Below are positions 26,828 through 35,278 of a stretch of 64,000 nucleotides of DNA, in pieces (the first letter of the stretch is position 1; each line of letters opens with the position of its first letter). The position numbers and the translations under genes are program-made. The stretch is from Nocardioides mangrovi (GTDB lineage Bacteria > Actinomycetota > Actinomycetes > Propionibacteriales > Nocardioidaceae): assembly GCF_020073815.1 (NCBI RefSeq), contig NZ_JAIQZJ010000001.1, forward strand, positions 496,001 through 560,000, given 5' to 3'. The notes under the pieces were generated by a model. That model was not told the origin of the DNA and did not search any database. It saw nothing but the letters and a program-made list of their open reading frames with translations.

Positions 26828-28425
26828 ACCGCCTCCCCGTCGACCCAGGTCGACACGACCGCGGTCGCGCCGATCTCCGCGGGCGACCCCGCGAACGGGT
26901 CGCGGTCGAGCACGACGAGGTCGGCGACCGCGCCCTCCCGCAGGACTCCGGCGTCGTCGCGGTGATTGATCCACGCCGAGCCGGAGGTGTACGCCGCGAA
27001 CGCCGACTCCAGCGAGATCGCCTGGCCGGGCAGGAAGGGCTCGTGGCCGGCCGGGCCGTCCTCGCCGTACGCCGTGCGGTTGACGGCGACGTGGATCGCC
27101 TCGAGCGGGTTCGGCGTGCTGACCGGCCAGTCGCTGCCGGCGACGAGCCGGGCGCCGTACCGCTCGAGGTCGCCGAAGGGGTACTGCCAGGCTGCCCGCT
27201 CCGCGCCGATGAACGGCAGCGTCAGCTCGATCATCTGCTGGTCGTAGCAGGCCCAGAGCATCTGCAGGTTGGCCGCGACGCCGAGCGCGGCGAACCGTGG
27301 CAGGTCGACGGGGTCGACGAGCTGGAGGTGGGCGACGTGGTGGCGGCGCGCCGGGTCGGTGCCCTCGAAGGCGTCGAGCGCCTCGCGGGCGCCGCGGTCG
27401 CCGATCGCGTGCACGTGCACCTGGAAGCCGGCGTCGTCGAGCAGCGCGACGTACCGACGCAGCGCCCCGGGGTCCACGAAGGAGTGACCGCGGTTGGCGG
27501 TGGCGTGGCCGCAGCGGTCGAGGTAGGGCTCGGCGAGGGCGGCGGTGTAGTTCTCGGCGACGCCGTCCTGCATGACCTTGATGCTGGTCGCGCGGAAGCG
27601 ACCGTGGGTGTAGCGGGTGCGGCGCGCCACCAGGTCGGCGACCTGCTCCTCGCCGCGGGCGCGGTCCCACCACAGCGCACCGACCACGTGGGCGGTCAGG
27701 TCCCCCGCCTGCGCCGCACGCAGGTACGTCGGCCCGGGGTCGTCCATGCCGGCGTAGTCGCCGACGATCGCGTCCTGCCAGCCGGTCACGCCCACCGAGT
27801 GGAGGTAGTGCTGCCCCTCGAGGAGAGCGGCGTAGTACTCGTCCTCGGTCGTGTCGGGCGCGTGCCGAGCCACCAGCGCCATGGCGCCCTCGTGCAGGGT
27901 GCCGGTGGGGTGGCCGTCGACGTCGCGCTCGATCCGGCCGTCGGCGGGGTCGGGGGTGTCGCGGCCGATCCCGGCGACCTCCAGCGCCCTGCTGTTGACC
28001 CAGGCGCCGTGGTGGTCGCGGTTGGGCAGGAAGACCGGACGGTCCGCGACGACGGCGTCGAGGTCGGCCGCGGTCGGCGTGCCGCCGGGGAAGGCGGACA
28101 TCGCCCAGCCGCCGCCGAGCACCCACGGCAGGTCGGGCCGTGCCTCGGCGTACGACGCGACGATCCGGAGGTACTCCTCGCGGGTGGCGCCGTCGGTCAG
28201 GTCGCAGCGGGTCCGCTCGAGGCCGCCCTGCACCGCGTGCACGTGGGCGTCGGTGAAGCCCGGCGCGAGCAGGCCGCCGCCGAGGTCGACGACCTCGACG
28301 TCGCGGCGGTCGGTCCCGGCGAGCGATCCGACGGCGACGACCCGGTCGCCGTCGACCAGGACCTCCCCGGCGCCGAGGTGGCGATGGCCGTCGAAGAGGG
28401 TGCCGTTCGTGAACAGGATCGCCAT
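26812..28425 (-). CDS. YtcJ-type amidohydrolase (amidohydrolase family 3)
   Basis: A 537-residue enzyme with the HxH motif DAHVHAV (about residues 59-65), a conserved HAIGDRGAREALDAFE, and SDWPVSTPNP carrying the last metal Asp. YtcJ-like proteins are cytosolic amidases of mostly unknown substrate. ATG at 28425 follows a minus-strand TAGGAA by 7 nt. The shared CAACGAAATC motif abuts that box, which places this gene with the amine-catabolism promoters; it may hydrolyse an acylated amine. Confidence 0.8.
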   Translation of the reverse strand: MAILFTNGTLFDGHRHLGAGEVLVDGDRVVAVGSLAGTDRRDVEVVDLGGGLLAPGFTDAHVHAVQGGLERTRCDLTDGATREEYLRIVASYAEARPDLPWVLGGGWAMSAFPGGTPTAADLDAVVADRPVFLPNRDHHGAWVNSRALEVAGIGRDTPDPADGRIERDVDGHPTGTLHEGAMALVARHAPDTTEDEYYAALLEGQHYLHSVGVTGWQDAIVGDYAGMDDPGPTYLRAAQAGDLTAHVVGALWWDRARGEEQVADLVARRTRYTHGRFRATSIKVMQDGVAENYTAALAEPYLDRCGHATANRGHSFVDPGALRRYVALLDDAGFQVHVHAIGDRGAREALDAFEGTDPARRHHVAHLQLVDPVDLPRFAALGVAANLQMLWACYDQQMIELTLPFIGAERAAWQYPFGDLERYGARLVAGSDWPVSTPNPLEAIHVAVNRTAYGEDGPAGHEPFLPGQAISLESAFAAYTSGSAWINHRDDAGVLREGAVADLVVLDRDPFAGSPAEIGATAVVSTWVDGEAVYRQR

Positions 28426-28432
28426 GACGTCA

Positions 28433-28448
28433 TTCCTACAACGAAATC
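28433..28448 (-). promoter_or_regulatory. Amidohydrolase promoter with shared CAACGAAATC motif
   Basis: Minus-strand -10 TAGGAA (28433-28438) is directly followed by CAACGAAATC (28439-28448). The motif therefore occupies the promoter spacer, where binding would repress. It also lies 70 nt before the divergent aminotransferase start. Confidence 0.5.
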
Positions 28449-28517
28449 AGCGAAAATCACATGTCACAACCACGGATTCACTTGCATTGCCCCCCTCGCG
28501 CGGCGCACCATGGGGGC

Positions 28518-29906
28518 ATGACCTCGGACTACGAGCACCTGCAGCGCGCCGCGAAGGACCACCTCTGGATGCACTTCACGCGGCACTCGTCGTACGCCGA
28601 TGCGGACGTCCCGATCATCGTCCGCGGTGAGGGTGCCTACATCTACGACGCGCAGGGCAAGCGCTACCTCGACGGCCTCGGCGGTCTCTTCGTCTCCCAG
28701 CTCGGCCACGGGCGCACGGAGCTGGCCGAGGCCGCGGCCGCGCAGGCCAAGGAGCTGGCCTTCCACCCGCTGTGGTCCTACGCCCACCCCAACGCGATCA
28801 TGCTCGCCGAGAAGATCGCGGGCTACGCGCCCGGCGACCTCAACCGCGTCTTCTTCACCAGCGGCGGCGGCGAGGCCGTCGAGACCGCGTGGAAGCTCGC
28901 GAAGAACTACTTCAAGCTCACCGGCAAGCCGATGAAGCACAAGGTGATCTCGCGCGCGATCGCCTACCACGGCACCACCCAGGGCGCCCTGTCGATCACC
29001 GGTCTGCCGGGCCTCAAGCAGCAGTTCGAGCCGCTGGTGCCCTCCACGTTCCGGGTCCCCAACACCAACGTCTACCGCGCCGACCAGATCACCGGCGGCC
29101 TGCTCGACGGCAGCGACCCCGAGGCCTTCGGCCGCTGGGCCGCGGACCAGATCGCGGTCGCCATCGAGAACGAGGGCCCCGACACCGTCGCCGCCGTCTT
29201 CCTCGAGCCGGTGCAGAACGCCGGCGGCTGCTTCCCGCCGCCCCCGGGCTACTTCCAGCGGGTGCGTGAGATCTGCGACCAGTACGACGTGCTCCTCGTC
29301 TCCGACGAGGTCATCTGCGCCTACGGCCGGCTGGGCCACATGTTCGGCGCCGAGCGCTTCGGCTACGTGCCGGACATCATCACCTCCGCCAAGGGCATCA
29401 CCTCCGGCTACGCCCCCCTCGGCGCGATGATCGCCTCGGACCGGCTGATGGAGCCCTTCCTGGCCGACGGCGAGATGTTCGCCCACGGCTACACCTTCGG
29501 CGGCCACCCGGTCTCGACCGCGGTCGCGCTGAAGAACTTCGAGATCTTCGAGGAGGAGAACATCCTCGACAACGTCCGCTCCAACGAGGCGGCGTTCCGC
29601 TCGACCCTCGAGCGCCTCAAGGACCTGCCGATCGTCGGCGACGTCCGCGGCGAGGGCTACTTCTACGGGATCGAGCTCGTGAAGGACAAGGAGACCAAGG
29701 AGTCCTTCAGCGACGAGGAGTGCGAGCGCATCCTCTTCGGCTTCGTCTCCAAGCAGCTCTACGCCGAGGGCCTCTATTGCCGCGCCGACGACCGCGGCGA
29801 CCCGGTCATCCAGCTCTCGCCGCCGCTGATCTGCGACCAGTCGCACTTCGACGAGATCGAGCACGTGCTGCGCACCGTGCTCGACAAGGCCGGCTCGATG
29901 TTCTGA
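28518..29906 (+). CDS. Class III aminotransferase, probably putrescine/polyamine:pyruvate type (SpuC-like)
   Basis: A 462-residue PLP enzyme. Motifs are FFTSGGGEAVETAWKLAKNY, AYHGTT, VSDEVICAYGRLGHMFG and the Schiff-base lysine in ITSAKGITSGYAP (about K292). The GRLG and HPLWSYAHPN segments resemble omega-amine:pyruvate aminotransferases rather than GabT. It would deaminate putrescine to 4-aminobutanal. ATG at 28518 is assigned by the start of similarity; there is no strong ribosome-binding site. It shares an intergenic region with the divergent amidohydrolase. Confidence 0.83.
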   Translation: MTSDYEHLQRAAKDHLWMHFTRHSSYADADVPIIVRGEGAYIYDAQGKRYLDGLGGLFVSQLGHGRTELAEAAAAQAKELAFHPLWSYAHPNAIMLAEKIAGYAPGDLNRVFFTSGGGEAVETAWKLAKNYFKLTGKPMKHKVISRAIAYHGTTQGALSITGLPGLKQQFEPLVPSTFRVPNTNVYRADQITGGLLDGSDPEAFGRWAADQIAVAIENEGPDTVAAVFLEPVQNAGGCFPPPPGYFQRVREICDQYDVLLVSDEVICAYGRLGHMFGAERFGYVPDIITSAKGITSGYAPLGAMIASDRLMEPFLADGEMFAHGYTFGGHPVSTAVALKNFEIFEEENILDNVRSNEAAFRSTLERLKDLPIVGDVRGEGYFYGIELVKDKETKESFSDEECERILFGFVSKQLYAEGLYCRADDRGDPVIQLSPPLICDQSHFDEIEHVLRTVLDKAGSMF

Positions 29907-29910
29907 CCGC

Positions 29911-29998
29911 CGAGTCGGCGCTGACTCACCCGCGAGCCGGCGCTGACTCACCCGCGAGCCGTCGCTGACTCACCCGCGAGCCGTCGCAGAATCACCCA
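29911..29998 (+). repeat. Tandem array of four 22-bp repeats (left flank of AbiEi-like gene)
   Basis: Four abutting 22-bp units start at 29911, 29933, 29955 and 29977. The unit begins CGAG(T/C)CG(G/T)CGCTGACTCACC; the last copy is the most diverged. Each first-type unit contains the small dyad GAGTC-GACTC. Two more copies, inverted, lie on the other side of the gene at 31018-31061, so both arrays read inward. Confidence 0.85.
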
Positions 29999-30014
29999 CT
30001 ATCCACAGCCAGCG

Positions 30015-30049
30015 CTGCCCCGTGGTGCCTTACGGCACCAGCGGGGCAG
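30015..30049 (+). terminator. Strong hairpin before the AbiEi-like gene
   Basis: CTGCCCCG (30015-30022) pairs with CGGGGCAG (30042-30049), and inside it GGTGCC (30024-30029) pairs with GGCACC around a TTAC loop. There is no U-tract. It could terminate aminotransferase transcription or fold in the leader of the next gene, whose ATG is 9 nt away. Confidence 0.5.
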
Positions 30050-30058
30050 TGCTGCTGC

Positions 30059-31018
30059 ATGGACAAGCGCACCTGGTTCGACCGACTCGACGACCTGCCA
30101 CCCGGCAGGCCGTTCACCACGGCCGACGCCCGCGAGGTCGGTCTCAGCCACAACGCGCTGCACCGCCTGACGAGCGGCGGGATCCTCCGACGTCCGATCG
30201 CCGGTGTGTACGTCGGCGCCGCGGTCGAGGACACGCTGATGCTCCGCTGCGCCGTCCTCCGTCTCGTCGTCCCCGACGACTGCTTCGTCAGCGACCGCTC
30301 CGCCGCCTGGCTGCATGCGGGCGACCGCGCGCTGGCTCCGGGCGAGCACCTGAGCATCCCGAGCATCTCGTGCTTCCGCCCGAGCGACGGCGGCCGGCTG
30401 CGCAACGGGATCACCGCCAGTGGCGAGCGAGCCGTGCTGCCGCGCGACCTGATGGACGTCGACGGGTTGCGGGTCACCACTCCCCTCCGTACGGCGTTGG
30501 ACCTCGGCCGCCTTCAGCGGACCCAGGACCTCAAGCTCCATGGCATGGACACCATGCTGTCGCTCGGGCGCTTCTCGCACGAGGAGCTGGTCCACGAGGT
30601 GTCGCGTTTCAACCGCCAGCGCGGCGTGGTCGAGCTGCGGGTGCTCGCCCCGCTCGCCGACCCGGGCTCCGAGTCCTTCGGCGAGACGGCCCTCCGTCTG
30701 CGCTGGGTCGGGGCCGGCCTACCGCGGCCCGAGACACAGATCTCGATCCGGGTCGACGGGCGCGAGGCTTATCGGATCGACCTGGGTCTCGAGGAGCTCC
30801 TCCTCGGCGCCGAGTACTTCGGCCAGCAGTGGCACGACGACGGCACGCGTGCGTACGACGACGAGCGTCTCGAGTGGCTCGACCGAGAGCGCGGCTGGCT
30901 GATCGAGGTCTTCCGCAAGCAGCACGTGTTCGGCATCGACCAGGACGCCGAGCGGCGCTTGCGGGCGGCCTTCGACGCCGCCCGAGCGCGGCGCGGACTC
31001 CCACGGCGGTTCTTCTGA
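30059..31018 (+). CDS. AbiEi-like winged-helix / DUF559 endonuclease-fold protein
   Basis: 319 residues. The N-terminus (about 1-60) has an AbiEi-antitoxin-like winged helix (FTTADAREVGLSHNALHRLTSGGILRR). The C-terminal ~110 residues fit the Vsr/DUF559 restriction-endonuclease-like fold: SESFGETALR (Glu about 209), GLPRPETQ, YRIDLGLEE (Asp about 241) and GAEYFGQQWH (Glu about 252, where DUF559 usually reads EYDG). No AbiEii toxin gene is adjacent. The gene sits alone between inverted 22-bp arrays inside an otherwise amine-related gene order, which suggests an inserted cassette. Function is unknown; DNA binding or cleavage is plausible. Confidence 0.75.
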   Translation: MDKRTWFDRLDDLPPGRPFTTADAREVGLSHNALHRLTSGGILRRPIAGVYVGAAVEDTLMLRCAVLRLVVPDDCFVSDRSAAWLHAGDRALAPGEHLSIPSISCFRPSDGGRLRNGITASGERAVLPRDLMDVDGLRVTTPLRTALDLGRLQRTQDLKLHGMDTMLSLGRFSHEELVHEVSRFNRQRGVVELRVLAPLADPGSESFGETALRLRWVGAGLPRPETQISIRVDGREAYRIDLGLEELLLGAEYFGQQWHDDGTRAYDDERLEWLDRERGWLIEVFRKQHVFGIDQDAERRLRAAFDAARARRGLPRRFF

Positions 31019-31061
31019 GGTGAGTCAGCGCCGACTCGAGGGTGAATCAGCGCCGACTCGC
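31018..31061 (-). repeat. Two inverted 22-bp repeats (right flank of AbiEi-like gene)
   Basis: Units 31018-31039 and 31040-31061 are reverse complements of the array at 29911-29998 with one or a few changes each. The first overlaps the stop codon of the AbiEi-like gene, and the second ends 1 nt from the potC2 stop. Confidence 0.8.
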
Positions 31062-31062
31062 G

Positions 31063-31869
31063 TCAGCTGGCGGTGGCGAGGGCCTTCGACCGGCGGCGGT
31101 TGTTCAGCTCGCCGCCGACCACGATCAGCACCGAGATCGCGAACATGACGGTGCCGACGACGTTGACCTGCATCGGGATGCCGCGCTGGGCGACACCCCA
31201 GACGTACATGGGGAAGGTCGTCGTGTTGCCGGCGTTCAGGTTCGTGATGATGAAGTCGTCGAAGGACAGCGAGAAGCTGAGCAGCGCGGCGCCCAGGATG
31301 CCCGGGAAGACCAGCGGGAAGGTGATCCGCCAGAAGGTCTCCCGTGGAGTGGCGTAGAGATCCATCGCCGCCTGTTCGAGGTTGTCGTCCATGCCGGCGA
31401 GCCGGGCGCGCACGGTGACGACGACGAACGACACGCAGAACATGATGTGCGCGATCAGGATCGTCCAGAAGCCCAGCTGGCCGGAGAAGCCGGTGGCCAC
31501 GAAGAGCGCCAGGAGCGAGGAGCCCATCACGATCTCGGGGGTGGCCATGGGCAGGAAGATGAGCAGGTTCATCGACGACCGGCCGAGGAAGTCGTGGCGG
31601 ACCAGCGCGAAGGCCATCAGGGTGCCGAGGATCGTGGACCCCAGGGTGGCGAGCAGGCTGATCTGGATGCTGGTGCCGAGGGCGCTGCACAGGCCCTCCG
31701 GCTCGCACGGGTGCAGCCAGTTGTCCATCGTGAAGCCGTCGAACCGGTAGATCAGACGGCTCGACGGGTCGTTAAAGCTCATCAGCACGACCACGAAGAT
31801 CGGGATGAAGGTGTAGAGCAGGATCGCGATCCCGAGGATCAGCACCACGTGCTCACGTAGCCAGCGCAT
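31063..31869 (-). CDS. potC: Polyamine-type ABC transporter permease, system 2 (PotC)
   Basis: A 268-residue inner-membrane permease with about six transmembrane segments and EAA loop EQAAMDLYATPRETFWRITF. It is the last gene of a second pot operon (potD-potA-potB-potC). ATG shares one base with the potB stop (TGATG). It is clearly diverged from system 1 PotC, so the two systems are not a recent duplication and may differ in substrate. Confidence 0.85.
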   Translation of the reverse strand: MRWLREHVVLILGIAILLYTFIPIFVVVLMSFNDPSSRLIYRFDGFTMDNWLHPCEPEGLCSALGTSIQISLLATLGSTILGTLMAFALVRHDFLGRSSMNLLIFLPMATPEIVMGSSLLALFVATGFSGQLGFWTILIAHIMFCVSFVVVTVRARLAGMDDNLEQAAMDLYATPRETFWRITFPLVFPGILGAALLSFSLSFDDFIITNLNAGNTTTFPMYVWGVAQRGIPMQVNVVGTVMFAISVLIVVGGELNNRRRSKALATAS

Positions 31870-32753
31870 CAGAGCAGCTCCTCGGTCCCGGCCCGGCGTA
31901 CGTAGAACAGCACCATCGCGATGATCACGACCATCAGGATCATCGAGAGCGCCGCCGCGGCCGGGTAGTCGTTGGCGTCGGTGAAGAGGTTCTGGATGAC
32001 GTTGCCGATCATCCGCTGGTTGGTGCTGCCGAGCAGCTGGGCGTTGATGTAGTCGCCGGCTGCCGGGATGAAGGTGAGCAGGGTGCCCGAGACGACGCCC
32101 GGCAGCGAGAGCGGCCAGGTGACCTTGAAGAAGCCCACGAACGGGTTGGCGTACAGGTCGCCCGACGCCTCGATCAGCCGGTGGTCGATCTTGTCCAGGC
32201 TCGCGTAGAGCGGCAGCACCATGAAGGGCAGGAAGTTGTAGACGATGCCCGCGATGACCGCGACCGGGGTCGCGAGGAGCCGGCCGTCGGCGCCGAGGAT
32301 GTGCACCGCCTGCAGCACGCTGACGACCGGGCCGTCGTCGCCGAGGATCAGCTTCCAGGCCAGGGTGCGGACCAGGAAGCTGGTGAAGAACGGCGCGATG
32401 ACGAGCACCAGCATGAGGTTCTTCCAGCGGCCCGCCTTGAACGCGATGGCGTAGGCCAGCACGTAGCCGAGCACGAGGCAGATCACCGTCGAGAGGCCGG
32501 CGTACCAGAAGGACCGCAGCAGCGGACCCCAGTCCGACCAGCTGTTCGGCTTGCCGTACTCCTTCAGCGCGTCCCAGTAGTTCTGGACGTGCCAGGTCAT
32601 CTCGTAGCCGCTGAAGACCGAGCCGCCGGGGTCGAACAGGCTGGCCGCGACGAGCGAGTAGAACGGGATGACGAAGAAGAGGGCGAGCCAGACGACTCCC
32701 GGGACCAGCAGGAGGTAGCCGGTGAGGCCGCGGCGTCGGGTCATCTCCGCCAT
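31869..32753 (-). CDS. potB: Polyamine-type ABC transporter permease, system 2 (PotB)
   Basis: A 294-residue permease. ATG at 32753 is chosen because the first transmembrane helix starts right after MAEMTRRRGLTGYLL and it overlaps the potA stop as TGATG. The EAA loop reads EASGDLYANPFVGFFKVTWP. It pairs with the downstream PotC to form the channel. Confidence 0.85.
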   Translation of the reverse strand: MAEMTRRRGLTGYLLLVPGVVWLALFFVIPFYSLVAASLFDPGGSVFSGYEMTWHVQNYWDALKEYGKPNSWSDWGPLLRSFWYAGLSTVICLVLGYVLAYAIAFKAGRWKNLMLVLVIAPFFTSFLVRTLAWKLILGDDGPVVSVLQAVHILGADGRLLATPVAVIAGIVYNFLPFMVLPLYASLDKIDHRLIEASGDLYANPFVGFFKVTWPLSLPGVVSGTLLTFIPAAGDYINAQLLGSTNQRMIGNVIQNLFTDANDYPAAAALSMILMVVIIAMVLFYVRRAGTEELL

Positions 32754-33931
32754 CAGTCGGTGCCCTCCTGCGCACCGGCCTTGGCGTCCTGGCTGGCATC
32801 GAGGAGGAAGGCGTAGTCGGGCCGCCAGGACAGCTCGACCGACTCCCCGGGCCGGTAGATCCGGCGATGTCCGGTGTTCTGCGCGAAGACCTGGATCTCC
32901 TGGCCCCACGGCATCCGGACCTGGTACTGCGTGCTCACGCCGACGAAGCTGACGTCGGTGACCACGCCGCCGGGGATGGAGTTGCCCGGCGCGTCCAGCT
33001 GCTCGCCGGGATCGCCGATCAGCACCTTCTCCGGGCGGATGCCGATCCAGCCCTCGTCGCCGTCGGCGTGGCAGCGCGCGGCCGGGATGGAGACGTCGAC
33101 GCCGTGCATGTCGACGGTGACCACGTCGGCCGCGCGGCTCTTGATCGTGCCGCCGATGAGGTTGGACTGGCCGAGGAAGTTGGCGACGAACGTCGTCCGC
33201 GGGTTCTCGTACAGCTCCTGCGGTGCGCCCATCTGCTCGATGACGCCGGCGTTCATGACCGCGACCGTGTCGGCCATGGTCATGGCCTCCTCCTGGTCGT
33301 GGGTGACGTGGATGAAGGTCAGCCCGACCTCGGTCTGGATCCGCTTCAGCTCCAGCTGCATGTTGCGCCGCAGCTTGAGGTCGAGCGCGCCGAGCGGCTC
33401 GTCGAGCAGCAGCACCTCGGGCTTGTTGATCAGCGCGCGCGCGAGCGCGACCCGCTGCTGCTGGCCGCCGGACAGCTGCGCGGGCTTCTTGCGCGCCTGG
33501 CTCTCCAGCTCGACCAGCTCGAGCATCTCGGTGACCTGCGCGTCGACGTTGCCGACCTTGCGGCGCTTGAGACCGAAGGCGACGTTCTCGTGGATGTCGA
33601 GGTGCGGGAAGAGCGCGTAGCTCTGGAAGACGGTGTTGACCGGCCGCTTGTACGGCTTGGCGTAGGTGATGTCGTTGCCCGCGAGGGTGATGCCGCCGGA
33701 GGTCGGCGTCTCGAGGCCGGCCACCATCCGCAGCGTCGTGGTCTTGCCGCAGCCCGAGGGGCCGAGCAGCGCGAAGAAGGATCCGCGGGGTACGTCGAGG
33801 TCGAGGTCGTCGACGGCGGTGAAGCTGCCGAAGGACTTGGTGACGTTCTCGAGTCGCAGCCCGTCGAAGGAGTCGGTCCGAGCAGTGGCGCGCGCGGCGC
33901 CCTGGTCGGCGAGGTCAGCCGGCGATGACAT
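32753..33931 (-). CDS. potA: Polyamine-type ABC transporter ATPase, system 2 (PotA)
   Basis: A 392-residue ATPase with Walker A GPSGCGKTT, signature LSGGQQQR, Walker B LLLDEP and switch [10 protein letters not shown]-terminal TOBE domain is present (GIRPEKVLIG). It has an N-terminal extension of about 20 residues relative to PotA of system 1; its start overlaps the end of potD by 17 nt. It energises the second importer. Confidence 0.87.
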   Translation of the reverse strand: MSSPADLADQGAARATARTDSFDGLRLENVTKSFGSFTAVDDLDLDVPRGSFFALLGPSGCGKTTTLRMVAGLETPTSGGITLAGNDITYAKPYKRPVNTVFQSYALFPHLDIHENVAFGLKRRKVGNVDAQVTEMLELVELESQARKKPAQLSGGQQQRVALARALINKPEVLLLDEPLGALDLKLRRNMQLELKRIQTEVGLTFIHVTHDQEEAMTMADTVAVMNAGVIEQMGAPQELYENPRTTFVANFLGQSNLIGGTIKSRAADVVTVDMHGVDVSIPAARCHADGDEGWIGIRPEKVLIGDPGEQLDAPGNSIPGGVVTDVSFVGVSTQYQVRMPWGQEIQVFAQNTGHRRIYRPGESVELSWRPDYAFLLDASQDAKAGAQEGTD

Positions 33932-35120
33932 TGTTGAAGTCTCCTTCGTACTGCTGGGACTGCTGGTCGGTCAGGGGCATGAAGTCGAAGGCGTCGGCGA
34001 GGTCCTCGGTATCGGGGAAGATGAGCTTGTTGTCGACCAGCGAGGGATCGATCTTCTCCATCTCCTCCTTGGCTCCCTCGACCGGACAGATGTAGTTGAC
34101 CCAGGCGGCGAGCTTCGCGGCGGTCTCGGGCTCGTAGTAGTAGTTGATCCACTCCTCGGCGTTGGCCTGGTGGGTCGCGAGGTTGGGCACCATCATGTTG
34201 TCGGCCCAGAGGGAGAGTCCCTCCTCGGGCGTCACGAACTTGATGTCCGGGTTGTCGAACTGCGCCTGGATGACATCGCCCGACCAGGCCTCGCAGGCGA
34301 CGATGTTGCCGGCCGCCAGGTCCTGGATGTACTCGTTGCCGGTGAACGAGCGGACCTGACCGCTCGCGACGACCTTCTCGAGGCGCTCGATCGCGCTGCT
34401 CCACTCGGCGTCGGTGAACTTGTCGGGGTCGGCGCCGACGACGCGGAGCATGAACGCCATCGTGTCGCGCATCTCGGTCAGCAGGGTCATCCGGCCCTTG
34501 AGGTCCGAGCGGGTCAGCAGCTCCTCGAAGCTCTTGATCTCGGGCACCTTCGCCGCGTTGTAGGCGATGCCGGTCAGGCCGGCCTGCCACGGCGCGCTGT
34601 AGGTGCGCTTGGGGTCCCACTGCCGGTTGCGCAGCGGCTCGATGAGGTTCTGGTGGAGGTTGGGCACGCTCTGCGCGTCCAGCGGCTGGATCCAGCCGAG
34701 CCCGATCATCCGGGCCGCCATCCAGTCGGTCATCACGATCATGTCGCGGTTGATCGGCTCGCAGGAGCCCATCTGGTTCTTCACCTTCGCGAAGAACTCC
34801 GCGTTGTCGTTGACGTCGTCGGTGTAGTCGACGGTGATCCCGGTCCGCTGCTGGAAGACCGACGTCGTCGACGTCGACTTCTTGCGCGGGTCGATGTACG
34901 CCGGCCAGTTGGAGATGATCAGCTCCTTCTGGCTGCTCGACACGTCGGTCGCGCGGCACTGCGCCGGGTCCTGCTTGGCGCCGGAGACGCCGAACATCGG
35001 CAGCTTGAGCGCGGCGATGCTCAGGCCGGCGAACGCGACCCCACCCCCGGTCTTCAACAGGCCACGCCGCGAGAAGCGAGCGCCACCCACTCCCGCGGTC
35101 GGATCTGGTCGGTCCACCAT
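33915..35120 (-). CDS. potD: Polyamine-type substrate-binding protein with Tat signal, system 2 (PotD)
   Basis: 401 residues. ATG at 35120 is chosen for GAAGGGA about 7 nt upstream and an N-terminal twin-arginine signal (FSRRGLLKTGGG followed by a hydrophobic stretch). No lipobox cysteine is evident, so the protein may remain anchored by the signal or be released. The mature part has the PotD fold (LIISNWPAYIDP at the start of lobe 1). It is the first gene of operon 2, with a leader of about 75 nt from a promoter at 35204-35232. Confidence 0.85.
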   Translation of the reverse strand: MVDRPDPTAGVGGARFSRRGLLKTGGGVAFAGLSIAALKLPMFGVSGAKQDPAQCRATDVSSSQKELIISNWPAYIDPRKKSTSTTSVFQQRTGITVDYTDDVNDNAEFFAKVKNQMGSCEPINRDMIVMTDWMAARMIGLGWIQPLDAQSVPNLHQNLIEPLRNRQWDPKRTYSAPWQAGLTGIAYNAAKVPEIKSFEELLTRSDLKGRMTLLTEMRDTMAFMLRVVGADPDKFTDAEWSSAIERLEKVVASGQVRSFTGNEYIQDLAAGNIVACEAWSGDVIQAQFDNPDIKFVTPEEGLSLWADNMMVPNLATHQANAEEWINYYYEPETAAKLAAWVNYICPVEGAKEEMEKIDPSLVDNKLIFPDTEDLADAFDFMPLTDQQSQQYEGDFNNVIAG

Positions 35121-35203
35121 GCACCCATCCCTTCGCCGAACCTCAGCAACCCTCGGATCGTGCCACGGGTAGCGCCCCCCGACAAGCGATCCCGTCGATC
35201 CGA

Positions 35204-35232
35204 AACATCCTCGCAACGAAATCCTTCGTCAA
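35204..35232 (-). promoter_or_regulatory. pot operon 2 promoter with CAACGAAATC in the spacer
   Basis: Minus-strand TTGACG (35227-35232), a 17-nt spacer and GATGTT (35204-35209) form a good promoter. CAACGAAATC (35214-35223) is exactly within the spacer. The asnC gene starts 56 nt away on the other strand and is the natural candidate regulator. Confidence 0.6.
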
Positions 35233-35278
35233 AGGCCACGTTGACCCCGTCGCCACCGCTAAGGAACCATGTCCCACC

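Noticed and set aside
29911..29998. Regular 22-bp repeats as a CRISPR array
   Set aside because: The units abut with no unique spacers, only four copies occur, and there are no cas genes.
30059..31018. Complete AbiE toxin-antitoxin system
   Set aside because: Only the AbiEi-like winged helix is seen; no nucleotidyltransferase AbiEii gene lies on either side.
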